Assembly (NCBI RefSeq): GCF_004770765.1
Contig: NZ_RQFK01000026.1
Location: 310,001 to 374,000, forward strand
Length of the DNA: 64,000 bases
Reading direction: 5' to 3'
From: Leptospira noumeaensis
Lineage (GTDB): Bacteria; Spirochaetota; Leptospiria; Leptospirales; Leptospiraceae
In this document: in pieces, positions 33,597-43,321 of the stretch
How the letters are laid out: each line of letters begins with the position of its first letter
Numbering within the stretch: position 1 is the first letter of the stretch
Program-made: the position numbers and the translations under genes
The notes under the pieces: model-generated
The model's database searches: none
The model's input: only the letters and a program-made list of their open reading frames with translations
Told to the model about the DNA's origin: nothing

Positions 33597-35939
33597 TTAT
33601 TCGTGAATATAACCCCAAGTTTCTAATATTTTTTTTACTTCTTTGCCCATCTCTCGTTGTACTTCGGATTCTCTGGTTCCACTAAAGGCACCATCGTTAT
33701 ACACCCAAGGCAAATTTGAAGTAGGGAATCCTTCCGGTTGTCTTTCTGAAACAATCAAGTCTTCTAGGTGATGCATTGACCTTTGGTATTCCAATCCATA
33801 CCTTCCAAAACGAACAGGAATCGTTTTTCCATTGCGGGAAAAACTAAAGTTAGCTCCCAGTTCTGGATTCACCGTTTTGAATACGACTTCTTCACCGAGG
33901 CGTTTATTTGTTGGTGTCTCTTTCGATTCCTTTTGTAAGGAAATTGTTTTTGCCGAACCGGAAATCAGTTGGATGGCATCCGAAACTTCCCAATCGTAAA
34001 TGGATCCTTGGACATTAAGAGAAAGAAAATCACGACAAAGAGATTCCGAACAAGGTGGAATCAAAACACGCAAATGATTTCGTTTTAAAAAATTCTCACG
34101 ACGGAAGTCGGTTCTTGCGATTTGTAAAAGTTTTTCCCCTTCTGGTAAAGGACTTAAGTTGGTTTTTTCCTCTGGGTCTTTTTTTAAATCATACAATTCT
34201 TCGGCCATGGTATGGGGTTCCCCTGCCGATGTTCGCCTAACCGTCGTAAATCCAGGATAACGACGAATGTATTTATAATTTTCTGTCCGAACCGATTCCG
34301 ACATCCTCCCTTCGGTATAAATAAAACTTTCTTTGGGACAAATATTTGTTATGCGAATGCAAGAAGAATAATCAACCCCTTTGTAAGTGGATTCTTTGGG
34401 TAATAAATCTAAAAAACCAAGAATGGTGGGAGCGAGGGACAACAAGGAAGACTGGCCCGAAATTCGGATTTGCCCAGTGTTTGCATTTTTCGCAAGTTCT
34501 GATCCTAAACTCCCTTGGATGGATTTGGGGAGTTTGATAAAGTAAGGAACATTGATTTCTTCATCATAATGAGTTTCCCCATGACCAAACCTGGTTTGCA
34601 TAATGAAATGATAACTATAATCATGATGGGCACTGAATAATTCCCCGTGATCGCCTGTGACAATGATCATGGTTTCATCATAGGTTCCTTGTTTTTTTAG
34701 CGCCTCCACGAGCTTGCCAATTTCCCGATCCGTATAATGCATCTCTCCCAAATATCTCTGCACCGGAGATTCATATTTGTAAAATACATCGGAAGGAACA
34801 AGGGAACGAACCACAGCCATATCCTCTGGTGGTGGAGAGTAAGAAGCATGAGGAGTGTTCAAATTGAAATGTAGAAAGTAAGGTTTGTCTTTGTATTCGG
34901 AAACAAATTGGATCGCCTTGTTTGTGAGAACCTCTGTGTCTACAATGTCCATTCCCACTTGGAAAGAATTATGAAATCCCAAATCCAAACCAACCGTAGT
35001 GTAATCCAAAAAGAAAACATTATTCATAATCGTTTGGGTAAAGTAACCCGCTTCACGAAAGGTTTTGGCTAAGTTGTCACGTTTTTTTCCATAATAAACT
35101 TTTCTCTGGTAGGGTTTTGTGGAAAACCAAGAATTCCCCAAACCGAGGTTAGATGAATATTCCGAATGAAAAAATGACATCATCGAAGGTTTGGTCCAGT
35201 TCCCATTGGCAAAAGGATTTTCAAAAAACACCGATTCCTTTGCCATCCGGTCCATCACGGGTGTAACAGAATGAGGATACCCATAAGATCCAAAAAAATC
35301 CTTCCTTGCCGAATCAATGACAATGAGAATCACAGATTTTGGTTGTCCGACTCCATTTTTTCCGGATGGACTCTCATCCACTGGATATAACAAAGGTTCA
35401 CCGACAAAAAGATAACTGTCTCCACTTTCCCAAACAAATCTGAGTGATCCCGATTCTCCAATTTCCAAAATTTCTTTTTTGGAAGTCCATCTCTCCTTTT
35501 CTGATCCAGAGCGATCCCATTCCTTTAAAAGTATATCACCTGAATAAATTTTGAATTTTCCAGAAATTTGAGTTTGAAATTCTTTTTCGCCTAACAAACC
35601 CACTAGCGAAGAAAACTCGTAACTCCCTTTTGAAACTTTAAATTCATACTCCTGGCCCGGGGGAAAAAAAAGAGAATCCAGGGAATGGTTTAAAAATATC
35701 TCTTTGTCTGTATTGAATGTGATTTGTGTATTTTCCCATTTGCGAGAGAGGGGAAGGTTACTTTGGCGACCGGGATTTTTTTTCCAATGGTAGGGTAAGG
35801 GATCTTTGGAAATCGAGATTTTGGATTTGGCATTTCGTAATTCCAAAACCAAATCCACCGGGAAACGTCTTTCCGATTTGTTCAAACAGCTGAGGAGACA
35901 AAAACAGATCGTAAGGGCGAAAGGAACGGTCGCTCGCAT
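33597..35939 (-). CDS. Sulfatase-superfamily lipoprotein
   Basis: 780 residues from the ATG at 35939, chosen because it opens a leader with lipobox CLLSC. The alkaline phosphatase/sulfatase core begins VILIVIDSARKDFFGSYGY near residue 205 and continues with NGNWTKPSMMSFF, HFNLNTPHASYSPP and VTGDHGELFSAHHDYSYH. The nucleophile position has Thr (WTKPS) rather than the Cys/Ser of formylglycine sulfatases, suggesting a phosphodiesterase- or phosphotransferase-like activity. The first 200 and last 180 residues are beta-rich and of unknown role. It diverges from the lipase operon. Confidence 0.85.
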   Translation of the reverse strand: MRATVPFALTICFCLLSCLNKSERRFPVDLVLELRNAKSKISISKDPLPYHWKKNPGRQSNLPLSRKWENTQITFNTDKEIFLNHSLDSLFFPPGQEYEFKVSKGSYEFSSLVGLLGEKEFQTQISGKFKIYSGDILLKEWDRSGSEKERWTSKKEILEIGESGSLRFVWESGDSYLFVGEPLLYPVDESPSGKNGVGQPKSVILIVIDSARKDFFGSYGYPHSVTPVMDRMAKESVFFENPFANGNWTKPSMMSFFHSEYSSNLGLGNSWFSTKPYQRKVYYGKKRDNLAKTFREAGYFTQTIMNNVFFLDYTTVGLDLGFHNSFQVGMDIVDTEVLTNKAIQFVSEYKDKPYFLHFNLNTPHASYSPPPEDMAVVRSLVPSDVFYKYESPVQRYLGEMHYTDREIGKLVEALKKQGTYDETMIIVTGDHGELFSAHHDYSYHFIMQTRFGHGETHYDEEINVPYFIKLPKSIQGSLGSELAKNANTGQIRISGQSSLLSLAPTILGFLDLLPKESTYKGVDYSSCIRITNICPKESFIYTEGRMSESVRTENYKYIRRYPGFTTVRRTSAGEPHTMAEELYDLKKDPEEKTNLSPLPEGEKLLQIARTDFRRENFLKRNHLRVLIPPCSESLCRDFLSLNVQGSIYDWEVSDAIQLISGSAKTISLQKESKETPTNKRLGEEVVFKTVNPELGANFSFSRNGKTIPVRFGRYGLEYQRSMHHLEDLIVSERQPEGFPTSNLPWVYNDGAFSGTRESEVQREMGKEVKKILETWGYIHE

Positions 35940-36022
35940 ATGGAACCAGTTTGGAAAACTCGTTTCCGACGAACAGGAAAAGTTCTTTCTTTTTAGGTTT
36001 CTATCATTCATCATTGACATCT

Positions 36023-36889
36023 ATGAGTAATTGGGAACAAGCCTACTCCCGTGAGGAGTCTACCTTTCAAAACAAAGACGGCGGATCGATTTATTACCAA
36101 GTCTATCGTCCAAAATCGGGAGTCAAACGTGTACTCGTTGTCCACCACGGAATTGGGGAACACGGTGGTCGATACAAGTTTTTGTTAGAAGCAATGGCAG
36201 AACGCAATTACGCCATTTACCTCATCGATGCCAGAGGTCATGGAAAATCCGATGGACGTCGCGGTGTCATCACTCACTTCTCTGATTTTTTTGCTGACCT
36301 CAAAGAACTGATCGATATCGCCAAACGCAACGAAGGTGTCAGTAAGGTAACTTTACTTGGTCACTCTATGGGGGCTGCTGTTACCTTTCTTTACACAGCA
36401 ACAGACAATTATCAAAATGATTTAGATGCTTACATTTGTAGTGCCCTTCCCATCAAAGTCAAAACAGACCTAGTGATGGACATCAAAAAAGGTGCCGGTG
36501 GATTTTTAGCAAAACTAGCACCCACTCTGACTGTTCCCACAGGACTCGATGTCAAAATGATTTCTCATGACAAGTCTATAGTAGATGAGTATGTAAAAGA
36601 CCCATTAGTCCACGGAAACGTAGGAGCTTATCTTGGTGATTATTTACTTAACTGTTATGGTCTCGCATTGGAATCGGCTACCAAAATCAATGTACCAATT
36701 TATATGTTCCATGGAAAGGATGACCAAATCGCCCTTGTCCAAGGAACTTTGGATGCCTTTGAAAAGGTAAATTCCAAAGACAAAACAATGAAAATTTATG
36801 ACGGATTGTACCACGAAACCATGAACGAACTCCCACAAGACAGAGCTATCGTCTTCAAAGATTTAGTTGCTTGGATCGACAAACACTAA
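36023..36889 (+). CDS. Monoacylglycerol-lipase-like alpha/beta hydrolase
   Basis: 288 residues from the ATG at 36023 (MSNWEQAYSREES). Motifs are VVHHGIGEHGGRYKFLLE, DARGHGKSDGRRG, the nucleophile elbow GHSMGAA, an acid in GKDDQIA and His in GLYHETMNE, all typical of the monoacylglycerol lipase family. It is followed 8 bases later by two MaoC-domain genes, suggesting fatty-acid turnover. Confidence 0.9.
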   Translation: MSNWEQAYSREESTFQNKDGGSIYYQVYRPKSGVKRVLVVHHGIGEHGGRYKFLLEAMAERNYAIYLIDARGHGKSDGRRGVITHFSDFFADLKELIDIAKRNEGVSKVTLLGHSMGAAVTFLYTATDNYQNDLDAYICSALPIKVKTDLVMDIKKGAGGFLAKLAPTLTVPTGLDVKMISHDKSIVDEYVKDPLVHGNVGAYLGDYLLNCYGLALESATKINVPIYMFHGKDDQIALVQGTLDAFEKVNSKDKTMKIYDGLYHETMNELPQDRAIVFKDLVAWIDKH

Positions 36890-36897
36890 GGAGATAA

Positions 36898-37341
36898 ATG
36901 CCAATGGCAATAACCAAAGATATAGTTGGAAAAAAACTAGATCGTTTTGATTTCACAGTGGAACGAGGAAAGATCAAAGAATTCTGCCTCGCCATCAACG
37001 AAAAAAACCCAATCTATTTTGACGTAGAAGAAGCAAAAAAAGCTGGATACTCTGATGTTCCTGCTCCACCGACTTTCCCTACAGTCATTATGTTTTGGGG
37101 ATACCCAAAGATTTGGAACGATATGGCCGAACTCGGCATCGATCTATCCAAAATCCTTCACTTAAAAGAAGAATATACGTACCACAAAATTCTGTATCCG
37201 GGCAAAGTGTACGCACAGTCCGAAATTGCCGATGTAAAATCGGGAAGAGCAGAAATCGTAACATTCAGAACAACCATCTATGATGAAAAAAATGATCCTA
37301 TTCTCTCTGCTGAGATGGCGATCTTCATACGTAAGGATTAA
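36898..37341 (+). CDS. MaoC-like dehydratase, FAS1-like N-terminal type
   Basis: 147 residues. The sequence matches the N-terminal hot-dog domain of the HadA/HTD2 type: [20 protein letters not shown], then [15 protein letters not shown] and [16 protein letters not shown]. It pairs with the following MaoC protein, and the two together probably form a hydratase/dehydratase heterodimer acting on beta-hydroxyacyl thioesters. The start may be the second ATG two codons later. Confidence 0.87.
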   Translation: MPMAITKDIVGKKLDRFDFTVERGKIKEFCLAINEKNPIYFDVEEAKKAGYSDVPAPPTFPTVIMFWGYPKIWNDMAELGIDLSKILHLKEEYTYHKILYPGKVYAQSEIADVKSGRAEIVTFRTTIYDEKNDPILSAEMAIFIRKD

Positions 37342-37356
37342 TACAGGAGGCTAACA

Positions 37357-37776
37357 ATGGCAAAAATCGAATTTGATAAAGTAGAAGTTGGTCAGTCCCT
37401 TCCATCCCTCGACATCCCAGTCATCGAACATGCAAATTTAGTTCGTTATGCGGGAGCATCTGGAGATTTTAACCCCATCCACAACGATCCTGATTTCGCA
37501 AGGAAAGCAGGCCTTGATGGAACCATCTCTCATGGTATGTATGTTATGGCACAAGTAGGAAGACTTTGTACTTCTTGGGCAGAACAAAAAGACATCGCAT
37601 ACTTTGGTGTGACTTTCAAAGCCATGACGAAACTCGGCGAAAAACTAACCATCGTTGGAACCATCAAAAAGAAATTTGAAAAAGATGGTAAAAAAACTGT
37701 GACTGTACTGGTAGAAGCAAAAAACGAAGCGGGCGAAGTAAAAGCCGGTGGAGATTTAGTCGTCAACGCAGTATAA
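37357..37776 (+). CDS. MaoC-family (R)-hydratase subunit
   Basis: 139 residues. The hydratase-2 motif is complete: YAGASGDFNPIHNDPDFARKAGLDGTISHG, with the catalytic Asp and His in DFNPIH. A perfect AGGAGG site precedes the ATG. It is the active subunit of the pair with the preceding gene, catalysing hydration of enoyl-CoA or enoyl-ACP or the reverse. No T-run terminator follows immediately. Confidence 0.9.
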   Translation: MAKIEFDKVEVGQSLPSLDIPVIEHANLVRYAGASGDFNPIHNDPDFARKAGLDGTISHGMYVMAQVGRLCTSWAEQKDIAYFGVTFKAMTKLGEKLTIVGTIKKKFEKDGKKTVTVLVEAKNEAGEVKAGGDLVVNAV

Positions 37777-37906
37777 TTTACAATTCACAATTTGATTTCT
37801 TTCTGATTTGTTAATACAGAATCAAAACGGAATCAAAAACTTTGAAAGCATCGGGGGAAACTTCGGTGCTTTTTTATTTTCTAAATATAATTTTCCATTT
37901 TTCTCA

Positions 37907-38001
37907 GGGCGCCTCGAATTCGTTAGTTGATCTAAATTTTATCCTAGTAACGACCGCGCTTTTCGTTCCAATCCTTCGGATTTCCACTCCAATCGCTGGC
38001 G
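37907..38001 (-). repeat. 95-bp dispersed intergenic repeat, copy B
   Basis: The reverse complement of copy A at 20946-21040: the outer CGCCAGCGATTG...GTCGT block differs at two of 52 positions, and the GAGGCGCCC end is identical. The central ~30 bases diverge. It lies in the gap between the MaoC operon and the VanX-like gene. The remainder of that gap holds nothing I can support. Confidence 0.8.
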
Positions 38002-38053
38002 CGGGAGGATTACTATCAAAAAACGAATGTTATCTGGGTAGAAATCTAAACCC

Positions 38054-38731
38054 CTACTCCAATTCTTCAAAAGGAATGTCCAATACTTCAAACCCAGAAC
38101 AATCCAAAAAATCATAATGCCACCATTCGGTTTTGTTCACACGAAATCCATATTGACTAAGTGTACTGATTAGAATCGTTCGGTTTTTTAAAATCTCTGG
38201 ATCAGAAACGGAGGCTTCGGCCCAAGCTTCCTTTCGAAAGGAGTCGTATTCCGTTGGCATGGAAAGTTCCCGTTTTGTTTTTTGATCCACAAGAGTTAAG
38301 TCAATCGCACAACCTTTGTTATGCCGTGAACCGGTTTTGGGTGAGGCCACATACCTTGTATCTCCCACAATCTCAAAAAATTTGACTGTGGCTGCATAAG
38401 GTCGATACGCATCGAATATTTTTATGGAATAGCCAAGTTGTAAAAACTCAAGGTTTGCTTTTCTTAGTGCTTCTGCGACTGGTTTTCTGGCAAAAGCTTT
38501 GGGTTCCTTATAGATAACTTGTTTGGTAAAATTATCGCGAGTTGCGTATTTGATATCCAAAGTAATGCCAGGAATTTTCTTTTCTAAGTTAATAAGTTCT
38601 TTATTGGAATTTTTTTGTATCGATCGTTCGTAGGCCTTCCGATCTAGAACATTGAGTTTATTTTCTGTAGATTGGGAAACCAAAGATAAAAAAGGAAATC
38701 CCAAACAAATGGCAATCGTGATGATTTTCAT
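38054..38731 (-). CDS. D-Ala-D-Ala dipeptidase (M15, VanX/DdpX-like)
   Basis: 225 residues with a signal peptide (about 1-20). Zinc-peptidase landmarks are DAYRPYAAT, SRHNKGCAIDLTL (SxHxxGxxxD) and EWWHYDF (ExxH) at the C-terminus, exactly the VanX layout. A periplasmic enzyme that cleaves D-alanyl-D-alanine from wall turnover. No VanA/VanH genes are nearby, so recycling rather than glycopeptide resistance is likely. Confidence 0.9.
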   Translation of the reverse strand: MKIITIAICLGFPFLSLVSQSTENKLNVLDRKAYERSIQKNSNKELINLEKKIPGITLDIKYATRDNFTKQVIYKEPKAFARKPVAEALRKANLEFLQLGYSIKIFDAYRPYAATVKFFEIVGDTRYVASPKTGSRHNKGCAIDLTLVDQKTKRELSMPTEYDSFRKEAWAEASVSDPEILKNRTILISTLSQYGFRVNKTEWWHYDFLDCSGFEVLDIPFEELE

Positions 38732-38810
38732 AACTTAGAAAATAATTTTCGTAATATTTATACAATCTTCAAGATTTTTTATAGAAATTTCAGGTTAGAT
38801 TGTACTGATA

Positions 38811-38867
38811 CGCGCACCCCGGACAGAAGGAGCGCCCTCGTCGACTGATGGCCGGAGATGGTGCCCA
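38811..38867 (+). repeat. GC-rich intergenic segment related to the modular repeats, copy E
   Basis: It contains GCGCACCCCGGA, shared with the reverse complement of copy C, and GAGCGCCCTCG. It is short and probably a remnant. It is the only structured part of the VanX-like to RND gap apart from the terminator. Confidence 0.4.
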
Positions 38868-38908
38868 AAGTTTCAGAATGATTTTGTGGATGATGATCTG
38901 AATACAAA

Positions 38909-38931
38909 AAACCCCACATAAAGTGGGGTTT
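38909..38931 (-). terminator. Terminator of the RND transporter gene
   Basis: AAACCCCAC and GTGGGGTTT form a 9-base stem with a five-base loop; on the minus strand it is followed by a T-run. It lies 36 bases after the stop. Confidence 0.9.
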
Positions 38932-38966
38932 GTAAAAAGAATTTTCTAAATGAAATTTCTATGTTT

Positions 38967-41900
38967 TTATTTTGCGTCTGGGTTTGGTGAATGTCTTCTG
39001 ATGAAATTGTTTAATCTTTCAATATAAGAGAAGGCAGCGGGAACCACAACCAGAGTGAGTAACGTTGATGAAATGACACCACCGATGAGAGCCCAACCCA
39101 TACTTGTTCTTTGTTTTGATGCTTCGTTCAAACCAATGGCAATCGGTAAAAATCCGGCAACTAACGCGAATGAGGTCATAAGGATCGGACGAAGTCTTTC
39201 TCGGCCCGCTTCAATGATCGCTTCTTTCATCTCAGTTCCTTGTTGGATCAACTGGTTTGTAAAGTCCACAAGTAGAATTGAGTTTTTGGTAGCGACACCG
39301 ATGAGCATAATCAGCGCAATCATGGAAAAGAGATTCATAGACTCGTTGGCAAGGAAGAGTGCAATGAAGGCACCACATAACGCTAGCGGTAACACCAACA
39401 TGATGGCAATCGGAGTGATGAAACTTTCATAGAGTGAAGCAAGTACGATGTAGATGAATAGGATACCAAGACCCATTGCAATCGCCATCGAAGAACCTAA
39501 CTCTTTGAAGTTTTCCGCCTGTCCCAGATAATTGATTCTTACGGAAGATGGAAGTGGAAGTTCTGTTTCAGTGATTTTGGTTATCTCTTCAATCGCACCA
39601 CCCATCCCTGGACCATCTGGAGCCATATCCGCATAAATTTCTAACGACTGGTTTCTGTTCAATCGGTTGATGGTTGCAAGTCCCGTTGTTTCTTCGGAAG
39701 TAGCAACGTTTTTAATTGGGATCATGATGTTGTTGAAGTTCGGCACATAGGATTGATAGAAACTTTCTTTTAAGTTCCTTTGGCCTTCTTTCAATCGAAC
39801 CCGGATATCATATTCCACACCGTTTTGTCTATAAACAGCAGGAGTTGTTCCTTCAATCAAAGTTCTAAGTTCCATACCAATAGCAGAACCAGAAACACCT
39901 AACATTACTTCTCTGGCGCGATCAGGAATCACTCGAAATTCAGGAGATCCTGCTCTGTAACTTGTATCTACGTCGAGTAGAGCTTTTGATTTTTTTAATC
40001 TTTCTAAGAGTTTTAAACCGTATTCTTGTACTTCCTCACCTTTTTGTCCGCTCACAACAAGTACAAAAGGTCTTTGTCCTCCACCGACGTTATCAATATC
40101 TTTTACGATCGGAGTTGCATAACGGTGAGTGGTTGCTAGTTCCTTTCTTAAAATATCTTTGAATTGGCTAGTGTTGACATTTCTTTGTTTCGAAGGCACC
40201 ATTTCCACAAACATAGAAGTGGTTCGGTTCGTATTGAACATCGCTACTTGTTTTGTTTCTTTGTGTGCTGAAATACTTTCATACACTTCTTTTGCAACTG
40301 TAGCCATCTTATCAACAGATGTACCTGGAGGCATGTCCAAAGTTACTTGGAACTTTCCTTGATCCTGGGCTGGTAAGAAAGTTTTTGTAACATATTTAGT
40401 AAGGTAAATACTAAATACGAATAAAAAGATCGCACCAGAAATAATGAGAATTGGGAAACGAAGAGTGAATTTTAAGATTTTTGCATAAAGATTTTCTAGT
40501 TTTGTTTGGAATCGGTTGAATACAGCCAAAACTTTTTCCAATCCAAGATTTAATACATTGAGAACGATACGAACAGGGGTAAAAACTAGAAACAAAATTT
40601 GAGCAACTTTTCCTCGTTCGGCGGGAATCGAAACGTAATTCAGTTCTTCTTCTTTGGATTTTTTCTTCGATTTGGAAGTAGTTGGTTCACCATGAGAATG
40701 TCCTCCTCCGTGACCACCGCCATGACCCGCAACAGCTCCACCAAAATAAGCAGATAACATAGGCGCAATGGTAAGGGCGTCATAAAGGGAGATGAGTAAG
40801 GCAAAACAAATTGTAAGTCCAAATTCTCTTAAGAACTGCCCAACAACCCCACTGATAAACGCGATCGGCATAAACACTGCGATGACAGCCATTGTTGTTG
40901 CAATGACGGCAAGAGTTACTTCTTTGGTTCCGTCAATGGATGCCTGCCTTGCGGTTTTTCCCATTTCTCTATGGCGGAAAATATTTTCCCGAACCACAAT
41001 CGCATCATCGATGAGAAGTCCAACTGCCAAACTGAGTGCGAGTAGTGTCATTACATTGACTGTAAATCCAGCAATCGCCATCAAAATAAAGGCACCGAGT
41101 AGCGAGTTTGGAAGCGCAAGGCCAGTGATCAGAGTGGAACGAACACTACCAAGAAATAACAAAACTACGATGATGGTGAGTGCAATCCCAATAAAGATTG
41201 TTTCATTTACATCATAGATATTGTCTTCGATAGCAGTGGAGTTGTCGTTTGCAATGGCAAGGAAAAGAGAACCATCTCTTCTTGATAAATCTTTATTGAT
41301 ATCAGCTGCCCTTTTTTTAATCGCCTTGGCAACGGCAACCGTGTTTGCTCCCGATTGTTTATATACAAGAAGAAAGACCGCCTTTTTCCCGTTAAAGTAG
41401 GCACGGGAAGCTTCATCTTCCATTGTATCTTTTACTTCTCCCAACTGACCTATTTTAATCGGTACTTCGTTTCCAAAAAGAGAAAGTGGTGTGTCACGAA
41501 TTTCATCAGGGGATTTGAACTCATTGATGGTTCTATATACTAATTCGTTGTCGGAGCGGCTTACTTTTCCTGCTGGGATGTTGGTTCCACCAGAAGCCAA
41601 ACGATTGGAAACCATAGAAGCAGAAATCATATGGGATTTTAATTTGTCCCGATCCAATTCTACATGGATTTCTCTTTTTCGTCCGCCATAGATGGTGATG
41701 TTTCCCACGTCTTGTGTTGTGAGTAATATCTGTTTGATCTCTTCGTTTGCAATATCGTAAATTTGTGCTTCAGGAAGATCAGCTCTTAATGCTAAGATAA
41801 TAATGGGTTGGTCTGCAGGGTCAATCCTTCTAATAATAGGTTCTTTCGCATCATCGGGTAACTTCGGTTTTACTGCTGAAATTTTATCGCGGACCTGTTG

Positions 41901-42215
41901 TTCTGCATATTTCACGTCTGTTTCCATTGTGAATTCAACAACCACAGTCCCCAAACTTTCGTTACAGATGGACTTGATTCGCTTCACACCAGAAATCGTA
42001 GACAATTCGTCTTCGACTGGTTTTGCAATCAGTGTTTCGATTTCGTTTGGTGCCGCTCCGGGATAAGGAACCGTAACAGTCACTACTGGAATTGTAATAT
42101 TGGGGAATAAGTCGACTCCCAATTTGTTTAAGGACAGATAACCTGTAATCAAAATCAAAACGATTGTACAGGTAATGAAAATGGGTCGTTTTATCGAAAG
42201 CTCAGCAAAGCTCAT
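38967..42215 (-). CDS. RND efflux pump inner-membrane subunit (HAE1/AcrB type) with His-rich loop
   Basis: 1082 residues from the ATG at 42215, which has GGAGAATAAG before it and begins MSFAELSIKRPIFIT as usual for this family. The proton-relay pair is in GLLIDDAIVVRENI (Asp403, Asp404). The central loop between the two halves, after about residue 490, carries GHGGGHGGGHSHGEP and then a Lys/Ser-rich stretch, an insertion not typical of AcrB. No membrane-fusion or TolC-type partner adjoins. An operator-like palindrome overlaps its promoter. Confidence 0.93.
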   Translation of the reverse strand: MSFAELSIKRPIFITCTIVLILITGYLSLNKLGVDLFPNITIPVVTVTVPYPGAAPNEIETLIAKPVEDELSTISGVKRIKSICNESLGTVVVEFTMETDVKYAEQQVRDKISAVKPKLPDDAKEPIIRRIDPADQPIIILALRADLPEAQIYDIANEEIKQILLTTQDVGNITIYGGRKREIHVELDRDKLKSHMISASMVSNRLASGGTNIPAGKVSRSDNELVYRTINEFKSPDEIRDTPLSLFGNEVPIKIGQLGEVKDTMEDEASRAYFNGKKAVFLLVYKQSGANTVAVAKAIKKRAADINKDLSRRDGSLFLAIANDNSTAIEDNIYDVNETIFIGIALTIIVVLLFLGSVRSTLITGLALPNSLLGAFILMAIAGFTVNVMTLLALSLAVGLLIDDAIVVRENIFRHREMGKTARQASIDGTKEVTLAVIATTMAVIAVFMPIAFISGVVGQFLREFGLTICFALLISLYDALTIAPMLSAYFGGAVAGHGGGHGGGHSHGEPTTSKSKKKSKEEELNYVSIPAERGKVAQILFLVFTPVRIVLNVLNLGLEKVLAVFNRFQTKLENLYAKILKFTLRFPILIISGAIFLFVFSIYLTKYVTKTFLPAQDQGKFQVTLDMPPGTSVDKMATVAKEVYESISAHKETKQVAMFNTNRTTSMFVEMVPSKQRNVNTSQFKDILRKELATTHRYATPIVKDIDNVGGGQRPFVLVVSGQKGEEVQEYGLKLLERLKKSKALLDVDTSYRAGSPEFRVIPDRAREVMLGVSGSAIGMELRTLIEGTTPAVYRQNGVEYDIRVRLKEGQRNLKESFYQSYVPNFNNIMIPIKNVATSEETTGLATINRLNRNQSLEIYADMAPDGPGMGGAIEEITKITETELPLPSSVRINYLGQAENFKELGSSMAIAMGLGILFIYIVLASLYESFITPIAIMLVLPLALCGAFIALFLANESMNLFSMIALIMLIGVATKNSILLVDFTNQLIQQGTEMKEAIIEAGRERLRPILMTSFALVAGFLPIAIGLNEASKQRTSMGWALIGGVISSTLLTLVVVPAAFSYIERLNNFIRRHSPNPDAK

Positions 42216-42282
42216 CTTATTCTCCAGGGGTCTAAAAACATAATTTTCCCCAGTCCTCGGCAAGGCAAATAAAAATAAAAAC

Positions 42283-42296
42283 TGACCAGATGGTCA
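42283..42296. promoter_or_regulatory. TetR-type operator palindrome upstream of the RND gene
   Basis: The palindrome TGACCAGATGGTCA lies about 68 bases before the RND start codon. On the minus strand it overlaps a TTGACC -35-like hexamer, with a TTTTAT -10-like element about 17 bases further on. Sites of the form TGACCA-N2-TGGTCA are typical of TetR/AcrR-family repressors of efflux pumps. No tetR gene lies beside it in this window. Confidence 0.6.
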
Positions 42297-42442
42297 ACTT
42301 TAAACATCTAACAGGCTGGTTCTTTTATGAGACTGATTGTATTGCCTTTATGGTAGATAAATTTAGGGGAAGTTCTTGGGTTTGTTTCTGAAAAAACTTT
42401 ATTTTGACATAACACCCGAAGAATCAGGGGGTTACTTTGTGA

Positions 42443-43321
42443 TTAGTTGTTTCTCCTCGAATCCATCTTGGATTCCAAAAGTGGTTCATACATCATCCAA
42501 GCAGTATTTTCTGTTACCAACACATCTTCCAAAATTTCTTTTGTGTCTTTGGAAATTTTTTTTCTACGAATGGTATTCCTTCTGGTATATCCTCCCCAAG
42601 GTTCTGCATGAAAACCATGGTACGATTCGTAAACTTGGTATAAAAAAGGTATTTCTATATCTGTTAGCCATTCCCCTTTTAAAAGATCATCCTCAATCCA
42701 TAGATGCAAAACAAATGGTTGTTTGGTTGTATTTTTAATTTGTAAGTCGATATAATTATAAGACAAAGTGGCACCTGATCCAAAAGGAAGAGTTCTTTCC
42801 GAATCAGGAAAAATATCAAAACTATGACGCCACCTTTCTTTTACTTCCAAAGGACTGTGTAAGGTCATCCAATAAATCAAATTGGCCATTTGACAAAGCC
42901 CGCCACCTGTACGTTCGATAAAACTACCATTCCGAAGTTGCATTCCCGGCAAATACCCTTTTCTTTTGGTAGGTTTCCCCACAAGATACCAAAACGAAAA
43001 GACTTGGTTTGGCTGGAGAATAACTCCATTTAACTTTGAAATGGCGATACTAAGGTTTACCTTCTTGTTCTCTTGGAGATACATGGGTACGTCTTTGAGT
43101 TTGCGATAGATGGGAGACGAGTGTTTAAAAACAGAAATAGGATATTTTTCTTTGAATTCAGTCGGAGCGGCTTTATTTGTAGTAAATGATTTTTGTTCCA
43201 AAAACCAAATTAGATACCGTTTCCACTGGAAGTAAATTTTACCGAAAAATAAACGTAAGTTCCCTCGATGAACTCTTTGATTCATTCCAAGGATCGGTTT
43301 TTTTTTGAAACTAAATCCCAT
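42443..43321 (-). CDS. VanW family protein
   Basis: 292 residues. The VanW domain is clear: LNGVILQPNQVFSFWYLVG, GYLPGMQLRNGSF, GGGLCQMANLIYWMTL and LPFGSGATLSYNY. VanW proteins accompany some vancomycin-resistance clusters but are widespread with unknown function. No signal peptide is visible. The start overlaps the upstream membrane gene by 11 bases; ATG at 43285 is an alternative. Confidence 0.88.
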   Translation of the reverse strand: MGFSFKKKPILGMNQRVHRGNLRLFFGKIYFQWKRYLIWFLEQKSFTTNKAAPTEFKEKYPISVFKHSSPIYRKLKDVPMYLQENKKVNLSIAISKLNGVILQPNQVFSFWYLVGKPTKRKGYLPGMQLRNGSFIERTGGGLCQMANLIYWMTLHSPLEVKERWRHSFDIFPDSERTLPFGSGATLSYNYIDLQIKNTTKQPFVLHLWIEDDLLKGEWLTDIEIPFLYQVYESYHGFHAEPWGGYTRRNTIRRKKISKDTKEILEDVLVTENTAWMMYEPLLESKMDSRRNN

